Positions 23,055 to 29,559 of a stretch of DNA of 41,984 nt are shown piece by piece. Where the stretch lies: IMG/VR virus record IMGVR_UViG_3300037010_002266, positions 1 to 41,984 of that record, one strand, 5' to 3'. The position numbers and the translations under genes were made by a program. Under the pieces are notes generated by a model that saw only the letters and a program-made list of their open reading frames with translations, was not told the DNA's origin and did not search any database. Numbering within the stretch: the stretch's first letter is position 1; the number at the start of each line of letters is the position of its first letter. This DNA comes from a virus.

Positions 23055-23208
23055 TCCTTTCCTCTTTCAAATATAAAAGCTCGATCAACCAATCAATGCT
23101 TCCCACTGTCAGGCCTAGATCCGGCGGCCCGTGGTAGAGCTCGATCTCCTCAAGCTCTAGCCAGGCCCGCACAAGTCGCCGAAGCCATGGATCATCTTCC
23201 TCAGGCAT
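22963..23208 (-). CDS. Small acidic protein, unknown, with long overlap
   Basis: 81 residues from the ATG at 23208, which overlaps the previous stop by 8 bases. The N-terminal part (PEEDDPWLRRLVRAWLELEEIELYHG, then SIDWLIELLYLKEE) is helical and protein-like. The last 27 residues, read through the next gene, are basic and low in quality. The coding part may have ended nearer 23050 originally. No family is recognised. The start is supported by coupling rather than by a strong ribosome-binding site. Confidence 0.55.
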   Translation of the reverse strand: MPEEDDPWLRRLVRAWLELEEIELYHGPPDLGLTVGSIDWLIELLYLKEERNEQRESQSKIRRSCYGSHQRSRPVKGNHLP

Positions 23209-23740
23209 AGCCCTGGCCACCGGCCTCATATTCTTCCTGGATGATTCCCGCTGCCTCGTCGGACATGGCGCCGAGGATGCGAGGGGGGAAGAATCCATCC
23301 GGGACGGGAGTCCAGTCTAGGGAACCGGGGAGCTTCCATTCCACGACTCGTGCCTCGAAGATTGCTCCTTCCGGCGGGTTTCCGTTGGAGGCGCGGACGG
23401 GCTTTTCGTAGGTACCACTGAGGCGGACAGGGATTGTGAAATGTCCGGCGTCGAGTTCCACGTCCATGTCTAGGTGGACAGTGTAGAGGCTGGTATTGAG
23501 GGCAGAGGGGATGGAGAAGGGAAGGCCGGGTGTGTATGCCTTGAACCAGAGGACGGCGGACAGGAGATCTGCGCGCTCTTGGGTGGTAGCGAGGGAGATT
23601 GCCTTTTGCAAATCGTTTTGCAGCAGCGCGCGGACGAACGCTGATTTGGGGGTTCGGCCGACGGTTAGGAAAAGCTCGACTTCTCCCCGCATGGAGGGCG
23701 GGAGAAGGTTGAACGGAAGGTTCTTTGGAAGGGAGGTCAT
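23201..23740 (-). CDS. Unknown early protein, 179 aa
   Basis: 179 residues, ATG start overlapping the previous stop (TAATG). The N-terminal half is helical (ELFLTVGRTPKSAFVRALLQNDLQKAISLA); the C-terminal half is beta-rich (VHLDMDVELDAGHFTIPVRLSGTYEKPV), ending in an acidic Gly/Tyr tail. No enzyme motif or transmembrane segment is seen. A long open frame of 183 codons in another leftward frame covers the same bases but is Arg/Pro-rich and shadow-like. Confidence 0.72.
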   Translation of the reverse strand: MTSLPKNLPFNLLPPSMRGEVELFLTVGRTPKSAFVRALLQNDLQKAISLATTQERADLLSAVLWFKAYTPGLPFSIPSALNTSLYTVHLDMDVELDAGHFTIPVRLSGTYEKPVRASNGNPPEGAIFEARVVEWKLPGSLDWTPVPDGFFPPRILGAMSDEAAGIIQEEYEAGGQGYA

Positions 23741-24225
23741 TACTGTACCTTCCCTTTATTGGAGAGGTAGGAACCAAGCGCTCTGGGAACCCTTTTCACT
23801 CCATCTGGACCCATGACTCGAATCTTTTCCAGAGGGACTCCGATTATCCCGGACAGGCTGATGAGTTCTTCGAGGGATGGCTCGTAGAGATCTGAATATT
23901 TAGCGGTTTCGGGGGCGGGTTCGGGTTCTGGGCCGGAAAGCTCTTCTAGGATGTTCCCCATGGCGAGTTTCAAGCAATTGATTGAACGATCAATCAGGTC
24001 ATCCACCATGCTATGGGCATCTGTGTGATGATACCCCTCTTTTGTGAGGAACAACCAATCCAATAGGGCCGTTAGCGCTTGCGGAATGGCTACCACCATA
24101 TTTGCGGCAATCTGGCTTCCGCAGATGGCTACCAGTGCTCCGTCTCCTGTTACGACCTTTATCCGGCCGTTTGTCTCGTTCTTTTCCACTCTCATGGAAA
24201 AGACCTGCTTTTCTTCAAATGGCAT
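23740..24225 (-). CDS. Unknown early protein, 161 aa
   Basis: 161 residues from the ATG at 24225 (AGAGACAAGAA upstream). The open frame extends to 24450, but that part is Pro/Arg/Gly-rich and covers hairpins, so I exclude it. The N-terminus is beta-rich (VFSMRVEKNETNGRIKVVTGDGALVAICG), then comes a helix pair (AANMVVAIPQALTALLDWLF) and a C-terminal helical part (PSLEELISLSGIIGVPLEKIRVMG). No family is recognised. Confidence 0.7.
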   Translation of the reverse strand: MPFEEKQVFSMRVEKNETNGRIKVVTGDGALVAICGSQIAANMVVAIPQALTALLDWLFLTKEGYHHTDAHSMVDDLIDRSINCLKLAMGNILEELSGPEPEPAPETAKYSDLYEPSLEELISLSGIIGVPLEKIRVMGPDGVKRVPRALGSYLSNKGKVQ

Positions 24226-24241
24226 TTCTTGTCTCTTTTCT

Positions 24242-24256
24242 CCGGGCTCTGCCCGG
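24242..24256. other. Hairpin, 6-bp stem
   Basis: CCGGGC / GCCCGG with a 3-base loop, 17 bases upstream of the 161-residue gene start. It is the downstream member of a three-hairpin leader at 24242-24346 and could influence ribosome access. Confidence 0.5.
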
Positions 24257-24281
24257 TCTTTGCAGGGGACCTGGGAAGTCT

Positions 24282-24330
24282 CCTTGGGTAGGGGATCGAG
24301 CCTTGGGTGACCCGATCCTCTACCCAAAGG
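24282..24330. other. Long imperfect hairpin in intergenic leader
   Basis: A 17/18-base stem (arms 24282-24298 and 24313-24330, one mismatch and one bulge) around a 14-base loop. It lies in the 157-base gap between the 32-residue membrane protein stop (24384) and the next start (24225). There is no U-tract, so it is more likely a leader structure or a protein-binding site than a terminator. The rest of this gap holds no gene that I can support. Confidence 0.6.
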
Positions 24331-24346
24331 GCGGTTATGAACCGCC
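24330..24346. other. Hairpin, perfect 7-bp stem
   Basis: GGCGGTT-ATG-AACCGCC, directly beside the long hairpin at 24282-24330. Confidence 0.5.
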
Positions 24347-24383
24347 ACCTTGGGGAGACACCCCCTTGCGGGGAGCTTGGTGC

Positions 24384-24482
24384 CTATTCCCCCCACCAGA
24401 TTTGGAGGAGGAGTAGGATGATTCCGAGGGCCAGCAGTGCGCCGGCCCAATCGATGAGGGTCTCTTTAGTCTTGGGACTCAT
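24384..24482 (-). CDS. 32-residue single-pass membrane protein
   Basis: A short gene from ATG at 24482 to TAG at 24384. A GGAGGAG ribosome-binding site lies seven bases upstream, inside the end of the preceding gene (17-base overlap). A polar N-terminus (MSPKTKETLIDW) is followed by one hydrophobic helix of about 16 residues (AGALLALGIILLLLQI) and WWGE. It could be a small membrane-active early protein such as a superinfection-exclusion or host-takeover peptide. The function is unknown. Confidence 0.6.
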   Translation of the reverse strand: MSPKTKETLIDWAGALLALGIILLLLQIWWGE

Positions 24483-24960
24483 TGGAGGGCTCCTCCTGGG
24501 CCATCGCTTCCTCAATGGTCATCTGGGGCGACGGCCCGTCGAAGGTTGAGGCAAGGCAGATTGCAATCGCCTTGTTGGAGGCGGAGAGCTGGAGTGTTCG
24601 CAATTGGTCGATGCGGCGCTGGATCTCCGCCACATGGCGGAGGGTAGTTTGCAGTTCCCCGAGCCGCTCGTAGCCACAAAGGAACTGTCGGTTGATGAAG
24701 GCCCCGGAGGGGGTGCGGAGGAATTGGGAGGACTTTCCCTCATTCCGCGGATTGGCGATGTCCACGGACACCTCGGTGTAGGTGCCATCGAGGGGCACTA
24801 TTTTGAGGGCGGGACGCCAGGTCTCGGGGTTTGAGGGGTGGTAGTGCGGGTTGACGGCGGGGGCGTCTTTGCGCCCCCCTATGATTGTTGTGGGGCGGGA
24901 GGGAACAGACGTTGGCGCTCCGAGAAGGTCCAGATCGTCGTCGGAGATAGGGGAGCTCAT
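24466..24960 (-). CDS. Unknown early protein, 164 aa
   Basis: 164 residues from the ATG at 24960, which follows GGGGAGGCTCT and overlaps the previous stop (ATGA). The open frame extends 13 codons further without a better site. An N-terminal disordered Ser/Pro/Asp-rich segment is followed by PSNPETWRPALKIVPLDGTYTEV and a helical C-terminal half (LGELQTTLRHVAEIQRRIDQL). No family is recognised. Confidence 0.72.
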   Translation of the reverse strand: MSSPISDDDLDLLGAPTSVPSRPTTIIGGRKDAPAVNPHYHPSNPETWRPALKIVPLDGTYTEVSVDIANPRNEGKSSQFLRTPSGAFINRQFLCGYERLGELQTTLRHVAEIQRRIDQLRTLQLSASNKAIAICLASTFDGPSPQMTIEEAMAQEEPSNESQD

Positions 24961-25478
24961 AGAGCCTCCCCGCAGATGGAGTTCGGGGACTGGAACCACT
25001 CTTTGAGTGGTGTCTCGGATAGAGACTCTTCTTCGGATGTGTTGATTGGTATAAGGTAGGCTATATATACGATAGCCTGGGGGAGGAATTGCTCAACTGT
25101 CGCCGCTCCGAAGGACTCTTTGATAAGGTCCACTATTTCATGGACTAGCGTGATGGGAATTACCTCTCTCGTCCATACCGTGTAGACAGGATTTTCCTGT
25201 CCGTAGCCCTTCCAGCGAATGATCGGAGTATGGGGAGGAAGCATGCCTGCCTGTATCGGCATTGCGCTCAGAACGAGCGCCCGGCGTCCATTGTAGGAGA
25301 GGATATACGGGAGATTCTTCCCCGTGATTGCGTGGCCGTAATCTACGCTTCCCTTGTCCGGGGAGGCGTACCGCCCGGCGATCTTGACGCGGGCTCCGTT
25401 GGCCTCCATAACTAAATTGGTTGACGTTACGAGGGATTCAATCGTCCCTTGAAGGGTTCTGAATGCTGATTGATTCAT
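24957..25478 (-). CDS. Unknown early protein, first gene after promoter PL2
   Basis: 173 residues. The ATG follows AGGAGACACC. It is the first gene of the second leftward transcript. The protein is mostly beta-type with GRYASPDKGSVDYGHAITG and a hydrophobic helix (TVEQFLPQAIVYIAYLIPI). No family is recognised. First-gene position after an early-type promoter suggests a host-takeover or regulatory role, which is inference. Confidence 0.72.
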   Translation of the reverse strand: MNQSAFRTLQGTIESLVTSTNLVMEANGARVKIAGRYASPDKGSVDYGHAITGKNLPYILSYNGRRALVLSAMPIQAGMLPPHTPIIRWKGYGQENPVYTVWTREVIPITLVHEIVDLIKESFGAATVEQFLPQAIVYIAYLIPINTSEEESLSETPLKEWFQSPNSICGEAL

Positions 25479-25537
25479 GGTGTCTCCTAAGTGGCCTTTG
25501 GCCGTGCCTGGTGGTGATCTTGTCCACCATTGATCCC

Positions 25538-25566
25538 ATCATATCACGGAATGAATAAAAATGCAA
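25538..25566 (-). promoter_or_regulatory. Leftward sigma70-like promoter PL2
   Basis: On the minus strand, TTGCAT (25566-25561), a 17-base spacer, then TATGAT (25543-25538). Transcription would start near 25531 and read the 25478-14049 gene block. Motif copy b lies 22 bases upstream of the -35. The -10 is followed by GGGATC, as at PL1. Confidence 0.65.
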
Positions 25567-25588
25567 TAGGTGCTTGATAAAAAAGTGG

Positions 25589-25607
25589 TAGTTAATGGAG
25601 TGTTAAC
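25589..25607 (+). promoter_or_regulatory. TAGTTAAT-N5-GTTAAC motif, copy b
   Basis: A copy of the 19-bp motif just upstream of promoter PL2, where an activator or upstream element would sit. It also forms the left edge of the large inverted-repeat region. Confidence 0.55.
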
Positions 25608-25619
25608 GACGTAGTGTCA

Positions 25620-26045
25620 ATCCATTTCCCCGTGTTCTCCGATTCAACCATTCCAACCGTGTCACGCGGTGTCGCTCCGCTATCCCTCCGTGAACACTCC
25701 GAAAACCCTCCGTGTTCTTCGATTTCGGCCGACCCCCCATACCCATGGCGAGGGGGAAGTGGTAAGCGGAAATGAAAGTGGTGGTTTATCTTATAAGGAA
25801 AAAAAAAAAATGAATAAATATACAAGCATATGTATAAGTATTCAACTCCCCTTAGTCATTAACTACCACCTTCATTTTTACTTAGACATTAACTACTACC
25901 TTCATTACTCACTACCACTTTTTCGGTCGGGGGTATGGGGGGGGTGGCAAAAATCGGAGAACATAGAGGGTTTTGGGAGGGATTTGGGAGATAACTCGGA
26001 GGAACACCGTAGGGAACATAGGGAATCGGGAACGTGGGAAATGGC
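25620..26045. other. Large imperfect inverted repeat around an AT-rich core: candidate replication origin
   Basis: The left arm (about 25620-25800), reverse-complemented, aligns with the right arm (about 25851-26045) over most of its length. Matching blocks include GGGTATGGGGGG, ATCGRAGAACAYRGAGGGTTTT and the outer GGGAAATGG. The core holds a run of 12 A (25799-25810) and AT-rich sequence. Repeats of TCGRAGAACAYNG occur in both arms (25628-25642 and 25706-25722 on minus; 25954-25970 and 26051-26064 on plus). No convincing gene is present; open frames here are Pro/Arg/Trp-rich shadows. Iteron-like repeats, AT core and dyad symmetry suggest an origin. A complex operator is the alternative. Confidence 0.55.
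25851..25906 (-). repeat. Two 26-bp direct repeats carrying TAGTTAAT
   Basis: 25851-25876 and 25881-25906 differ at only two of 26 positions and each holds ATTAACTAC (TAGTTAAT on minus). They lie in the core side of the inverted repeat. A degenerate third copy occurs in opposite orientation near 25770-25798. Confidence 0.75.
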
Positions 26046-26205
26046 GGGAACCGAAGAACATCCGCCTATGGCGGGCCGAACCCGTAGGACATAGGGATGG
26101 ATAGGACGCCGACCGGCGATGCCACCACGGGCCACCTACGGGCCGCGCGGGGCATCGTGGGGTGGCGTACCGCCGGACAGGATGGGCGGGAAGGCGGGCG
26201 GACAA
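26046..26205. other. Non-coding stretch downstream of terminator
   Basis: GC-rich sequence between the inverted repeat and the leftward terminator. I see no supported gene; open frames here lack ribosome-binding sites and have biased composition. One iteron-like AGAACA element (26051-26064) extends into it. Confidence 0.4.
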
Positions 26206-26207
26206 AG

Positions 26208-26241
26208 AAAAACCCCACCATGGTGGGTTGCCATGGTGGGG
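26208..26241 (-). terminator. Rho-independent terminator
   Basis: On the minus strand, a perfect 11-bp stem (CCCCACCATGG / CCATGGTGGGG, 7-base loop) is followed directly by five T. It lies 25 bases past the stop of the gene ending at 26267 and would end the PL1 transcript before the origin-like region. Confidence 0.85.
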
Positions 26242-26266
26242 TGGTGGGTTGCGGGACGCCGGACGG

Positions 26267-26473
26267 CTAGTTGCCGTCCACGATGGATTGGCCGTCCATG
26301 ATAGCCTTGACGGCCCGCACGATGCACGCTCGTTTGCGGGCGATTGGCCACAATTGATCGCTGTCACGGATCTCGGACATTTGGCTATCGAGGTCAAGGA
26401 CAGCCCGCAACAGCAGTTCCTTCAGGGCATGGGCGTCTTCGATCGAGAGGACGGCTTGAATTCTTACTTGCAT
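26267..26473 (-). CDS. Small early protein, 68 aa
   Basis: 68 residues from the ATG at 26473, which has a near-ideal AAAGGAGACAAT upstream; the longer open frame is Pro/Arg-rich leader. The protein is helical (SIEDAHALKELLLRAVLDLDSQM, then RKRACIVRAVKAIMDG). It is the second gene of the PL1 transcript, just before the terminator. No family is recognised; the size and helices would suit a small regulator or inhibitor, but nothing shows it. Confidence 0.75.
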   Translation of the reverse strand: MQVRIQAVLSIEDAHALKELLLRAVLDLDSQMSEIRDSDQLWPIARKRACIVRAVKAIMDGQSIVDGN

Positions 26474-26544
26474 ATTGTCTCCTTTGTCGTCCCTTGGCAT
26501 GACCCAGACCGCGCCGCGTGGAGGCGGGACGTATTGCGGCCCTA

Positions 26545-26563
26545 GGGCGGGATGGACCCGCCC
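26545..26563 (-). other. Intercistronic hairpin without U-tract
   Basis: A perfect 7-bp GC stem (GGGCGGG / CCCGCCC, 5-base loop) 11 bases past the stop of the gene ending at 26574 and 70 bases ahead of the next start. It is the same type of element as at 18914 and 24242-24346. Confidence 0.5.
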
Positions 26564-26573
26564 CGGTGACGGA

Positions 26574-27074
26574 CTAGAGTCCATCGATCATGTCGTCGCC
26601 CGTGGGGGCGACGGATTTGCCCTCGGTCTTGATCTTGGCCAAGGCAACTGCAACCGCCGGACGCGCTCGCAATGCGGAACGTTGTTCCTTGGACAGGCCC
26701 TTGACATAGGCCAGCACATCCTCGTAGTTCTTGGTCTGGCCCTTCTCCGCCCAGGCCATGACCATAGCGCGGGCCAGTTGCTCGATGGTGCCTTCTGCGG
26801 CAGGACCACCCTCGCGCTTGGAATTGAATTGCCCGGCCAATAGCTGGTCGGACACCTTCTGCCAAAGGCCTTCGGCCTCGTCAGGGCTGCCCGCCCCGGC
26901 GTAGCAGTCGCGGAGCTTTTGCTCCGCACCATGCAGCATCAAGCGATGTCGGATTTCATCCGAGCACCGAGAGACATCGAACGTTCGGATATTACCGTTT
27001 GAGAAGGTGAACGTGAGGACGCTACCTTCGACTTCTACAGCGGCTTTCGCCACGCGCTTCTTTTCGACTTCCAT
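26574..27074 (-). CDS. First leftward early protein, 166 aa, unknown
   Basis: 166 residues. The ATG follows AGGAGAAAATT. The N-terminus is beta-rich (KAAVEVEGSVLTFTFSNGNIRTFDV), the centre helical (EIRHRLMLHGAEQKLRDCYAG), and the C-terminus helical (LAYVKGLSKEQRSALRARPAVAVALAKIK) with an acidic end. It is the first gene from promoter PL1, which is flanked by twin inverted-repeat operators, so it is probably expressed very early and tightly controlled. No family is recognised with confidence. Confidence 0.78.
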   Translation of the reverse strand: MEVEKKRVAKAAVEVEGSVLTFTFSNGNIRTFDVSRCSDEIRHRLMLHGAEQKLRDCYAGAGSPDEAEGLWQKVSDQLLAGQFNSKREGGPAAEGTIEQLARAMVMAWAEKGQTKNYEDVLAYVKGLSKEQRSALRARPAVAVALAKIKTEGKSVAPTGDDMIDGL

Positions 27075-27143
27075 AATTTTCTCCTGTCAAGGATCTGCCG
27101 CCCGGCCCGCGATTCCCGCGTCGGCCATCCCGGCGACAATCCC

Positions 27144-27172
27144 ATCATGCGGCATCTGTTTGCGTGAGTCAA
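27144..27172 (-). promoter_or_regulatory. Leftward promoter PL1
   Basis: On the minus strand, TTGACT (27172-27167), a 17-base spacer, then CATGAT (27149-27144). It shares the 10-base string ATGATGGGAT with PL2. The -35 overlaps the end of the first operator, so binding there would block it. Confidence 0.6.
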
Positions 27173-27189
27173 CTAGGATTTTTCCTAGT
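27172..27189. promoter_or_regulatory. Operator-like inverted repeat 1
   Basis: ACTAGGA-TTTT-TCCTAGT, perfect 7-bp arms, overlapping the PL1 -35. The core TAGGATTTTTCCTA is repeated 44 bp away. Confidence 0.65.
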
Positions 27190-27217
27190 GAGCCACTTTT
27201 TCTAGTACCACGTCCCA

Positions 27218-27231
27218 TAGGATTTTTCCTA
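27218..27231. promoter_or_regulatory. Operator-like inverted repeat 2
   Basis: TAGGA-TTTT-TCCTA, identical in 14 bases to the core of repeat 1. Centre-to-centre spacing is 44 bp, about four helical turns, as in cooperative repressor sites. Confidence 0.65.
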
Positions 27232-27333
27232 GGATGGCTTGCCGGCCATTGGTGTCGGCCGACGGGACGGTGGGACGGTGAGACGCTGTGGTTAACGGTG
27301 CGTGAAGGACGTGGTTTTCCGGCCGGCGCGGTG

Positions 27334-27349
27334 CATCATATATATGATG
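27334..27349. other. 16-bp perfect AT-rich palindrome
   Basis: CATCATATATATGATG in the divergent control region, flanked by GTG and CAC. It may be a further regulator site. The rest of 27232-27461 holds no gene that I can support. Confidence 0.5.
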
Positions 27350-27467
27350 GCACGCCGCCCATCGCAATCGCCCTGGTCGAACTTGGGTATGCCACCCCTT
27401 GGGTGGTGGTGGCTTGGCCTTCTTTAATACCTCTCCCCCCGGTCGCATGAGTTTAGAATTAAGGTAG

Positions 27468-27489
27468 TAGTTAATCCCACTTAGTTAAC
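27468..27489 (+). promoter_or_regulatory. TAGTTAAT-N8-GTTAAC motif, variant copy f
   Basis: The same half-sites as the other copies but with an 8-base gap. It lies 24 bases upstream of the candidate rightward promoter, mirroring copy b at PL2. Confidence 0.45.
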
Positions 27490-27513
27490 ACAACTACAAG
27501 CTCAACCCGCCTG

Positions 27514-27541
27514 TTGACACAGTTAGGGCGTGTGGTAGGAT
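27514..27541 (+). promoter_or_regulatory. Rightward promoter PR for the late unit
   Basis: Consensus TTGACA (27514-27519), 16-base spacer, TAGGAT (27536-27541), 21 bases before the small-terminase start. The -10 is weak, so an activator at the upstream TTAA motif is plausible. Confidence 0.5.
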
Positions 27542-27562
27542 AGGGTAGAACGGGAGACTTGT

Positions 27563-28099
27563 ATGGGCACGACGCCCGCCGACGCACAGGCCATTTCGAG
27601 AATCAATCATCGCCATGAGGCGATTATTCTCTGGCTCCTCACGTACCCGGATCGGACGTTGGGAGACTGCGCGGCGTACTTCGGCTACACGCAGCCGTGG
27701 CTTAGCCGGATTATCCACACAGATATGTTCCAGGCAGCCTACCGAGCGAAGGCTGAGGAGCTCGGCACCGCGACAATCCACACGATTAAGGACAAGCTGA
27801 CTAACCTCGCAGCTATTACACTGGAGAAGGCGACGGAGCGTATTGAGTCAGGTGTGGCTTCGGAAAGGTTCCTCGGGGAAACAATGCGAGGGACGCTTAG
27901 TGCGCTTGGCTATGGATCGGCTCCCGCCCAGGTGGATGCGCGTTCACAGAATCTGCATGTGCATCTTGATGCGGAGACAATCATTGCGGCGCGGGAACGG
28001 GCAGCTCAAGCTCGGTCCGGGTCCACACCGCTGAAGGATGGGGTCATCACCACGAAGGCTACGCCTTTACCTGCGAGCGAAGAGGAGAACGCGGCATGA
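27563..28099 (+). CDS. Small terminase subunit
   Basis: 178 residues. The ATG follows GGGAGACTTGT. An N-terminal helix-turn-helix (residues about 20-55: HEAIILWLLTYPDRTLGDCAAYFGYTQPWLSRII) is followed by a long helical segment. That is the usual small-terminase plan, in which the HTH reads the packaging site. It overlaps the large terminase start by 4 bases (ATGA) and is first in the late unit. The Thr/Pro/Glu-rich tail may contact the large subunit. Confidence 0.85.
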   Translation: MGTTPADAQAISRINHRHEAIILWLLTYPDRTLGDCAAYFGYTQPWLSRIIHTDMFQAAYRAKAEELGTATIHTIKDKLTNLAAITLEKATERIESGVASERFLGETMRGTLSALGYGSAPAQVDARSQNLHVHLDAETIIAARERAAQARSGSTPLKDGVITTKATPLPASEEENAA

Positions 28100-29559
28100 G
28101 TCTTCAGCCGGTTGCGATCTCTGAGCTTGTCGAACTCGGTGCAGTTGACCCCATTCTTTTCTGTTCCTCATTCTTCCCCCGCACGTTCCGCCAATCGTTT
28201 GCTACCTTCCACCCGGACATCTGGAACCTTCTTGAAGACCGTTCACATAGGTACGTTGCGCTGGCCGTGTTTCGCGGGGGAGCAAAGACAACGATCCTTC
28301 GTACCTTCACCGCGAAGCGCATTGCCTACGGAACAAGCCATACGATCCTATTTGTCTCAGCGGCTCAGGAGCACTCGAAGAAATCCCTTGAGTGGCTTCG
28401 GCTGCAAGTCGAGACGAATCGACCATTCGCGCAGGCCTTTGGTCTCTCGAAAGGGAAGAAGTGGACGGATGAGTTGATTCAAGTTCGCTCTGAGATTCTT
28501 GGCTCGACGAGCACAGTGATCGCCCTGGGCATCACGGGGCAAACTCGAGGGATCAATGTTGCAGACTACCGACCGGACCTCATCGTGGTGGATGATCCCT
28601 GCGATGAGGAAAACACGGCTACTCCAGAGCAAAGACAGAAGATTAACGACTTGTTCTTTGGCGCGGTGGCAAAGACGCTGGCACCCTCTTCCGAGTGTCC
28701 GGATGCGAAGATGGTATTGCTTCAGACGGTGCTCAATGGAGAGGACCTGATCTCGCGGTGCCTGGTCGATCCGAGTTGGGCATCCCGCAGCTATAGTTGC
28801 TTTGATGAGAATGGACGGTCTACGTGGCCGGAGCGGTTCTCGACAGAGATGCTTCAGGAAGAGAAGGCTGCGCATATAAAGCGCGGGCAGCTTCCCTTGT
28901 GGCTTCGGGAGATGGAATGTAAAGTGGTCTCCTCTGAGACCTCCACGTTCCGCCCAGAATGGCTTAAGTATTGGGATATCTTGCCGGAGGGTATGGCAGT
29001 CTTTATTGCTATTGACCCTGTTCCGCCGCCCTCTGAGAGGGAACGGGCTACAGGTTGCAAGAACAAAGACTTCGAGGCAATTGCGGTGGTGGGGGCGTTT
29101 GGCGGGCAAAGATTTCTGCTTGATTACTCATTGTCTCGGGGGCACACCCCTGAGTGGACGGTGACAGAGTTCTTCCGCCTAGTGGACAAGTGGCACCCTC
29201 TCAAGGCAAAGATTGAGGGTGTGGCATATCAACGCACGCTGAAGTGGCTCTTGGAGCAGGAGATGAAGAAGCGGGGGCGGTTTATTCAAATCGACGCTGT
29301 GACGGATCGGCGGAAGAAGGCACACCGGATTACGCAGGCTTTTTCCGGCGTAGCCTCTAATGGAATGTTTGCCATTCATCAGACTCACCGGGAGTTCTAT
29401 GAGCAGTTTGTGTCCTATCCGAACGTGGCTCATGATGACCTACTCGATGCTGTAGCAATGGCTATGCCGGATGTGACGGAGGCGGTAGGGCTTCCTGCGC
29501 TCCTAGCAGGGGCGGAGATGATGGAAGGCCTGCCAGACTCATGGAGGGTCGCACCGTAA
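28096..29559 (+). CDS. Large terminase subunit (ATPase-nuclease)
   Basis: 487 residues. The Walker A-type loop is FRGGAKTT (about residues 59-66), with Ala before the Lys, as in several phage terminases. Walker B is LIVVDDP (about residues 160-166). The RNase H-like nuclease is seen in FIAIDP (about residue 300), the EGVAYQ segment and the final HDDLLDA motif near residue 450. It pumps DNA into the prohead and cuts it. The stop overlaps the portal start (TAATG). Confidence 0.95.
   Translation: MSLQPVAISELVELGAVDPILFCSSFFPRTFRQSFATFHPDIWNLLEDRSHRYVALAVFRGGAKTTILRTFTAKRIAYGTSHTILFVSAAQEHSKKSLEWLRLQVETNRPFAQAFGLSKGKKWTDELIQVRSEILGSTSTVIALGITGQTRGINVADYRPDLIVVDDPCDEENTATPEQRQKINDLFFGAVAKTLAPSSECPDAKMVLLQTVLNGEDLISRCLVDPSWASRSYSCFDENGRSTWPERFSTEMLQEEKAAHIKRGQLPLWLREMECKVVSSETSTFRPEWLKYWDILPEGMAVFIAIDPVPPPSERERATGCKNKDFEAIAVVGAFGGQRFLLDYSLSRGHTPEWTVTEFFRLVDKWHPLKAKIEGVAYQRTLKWLLEQEMKKRGRFIQIDAVTDRRKKAHRITQAFSGVASNGMFAIHQTHREFYEQFVSYPNVAHDDLLDAVAMAMPDVTEAVGLPALLAGAEMMEGLPDSWRVAP

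Noticed and set aside
23226-23777. 183-codon leftward open frame
   Set aside because: Arg/Pro-rich shadow of the 23201-23740 gene in another frame; the other frame has coupling to both neighbours.
25851-25906. CRISPR-like array
   Set aside because: Only two direct repeats with a 4-base gap and no spacer-length units.
25669-26397. Open frames on both strands in the origin-like region
   Set aside because: They are rich in Pro, Arg, Trp and Gly, cross inverted repeats and the terminator, and lack ribosome-binding sites.
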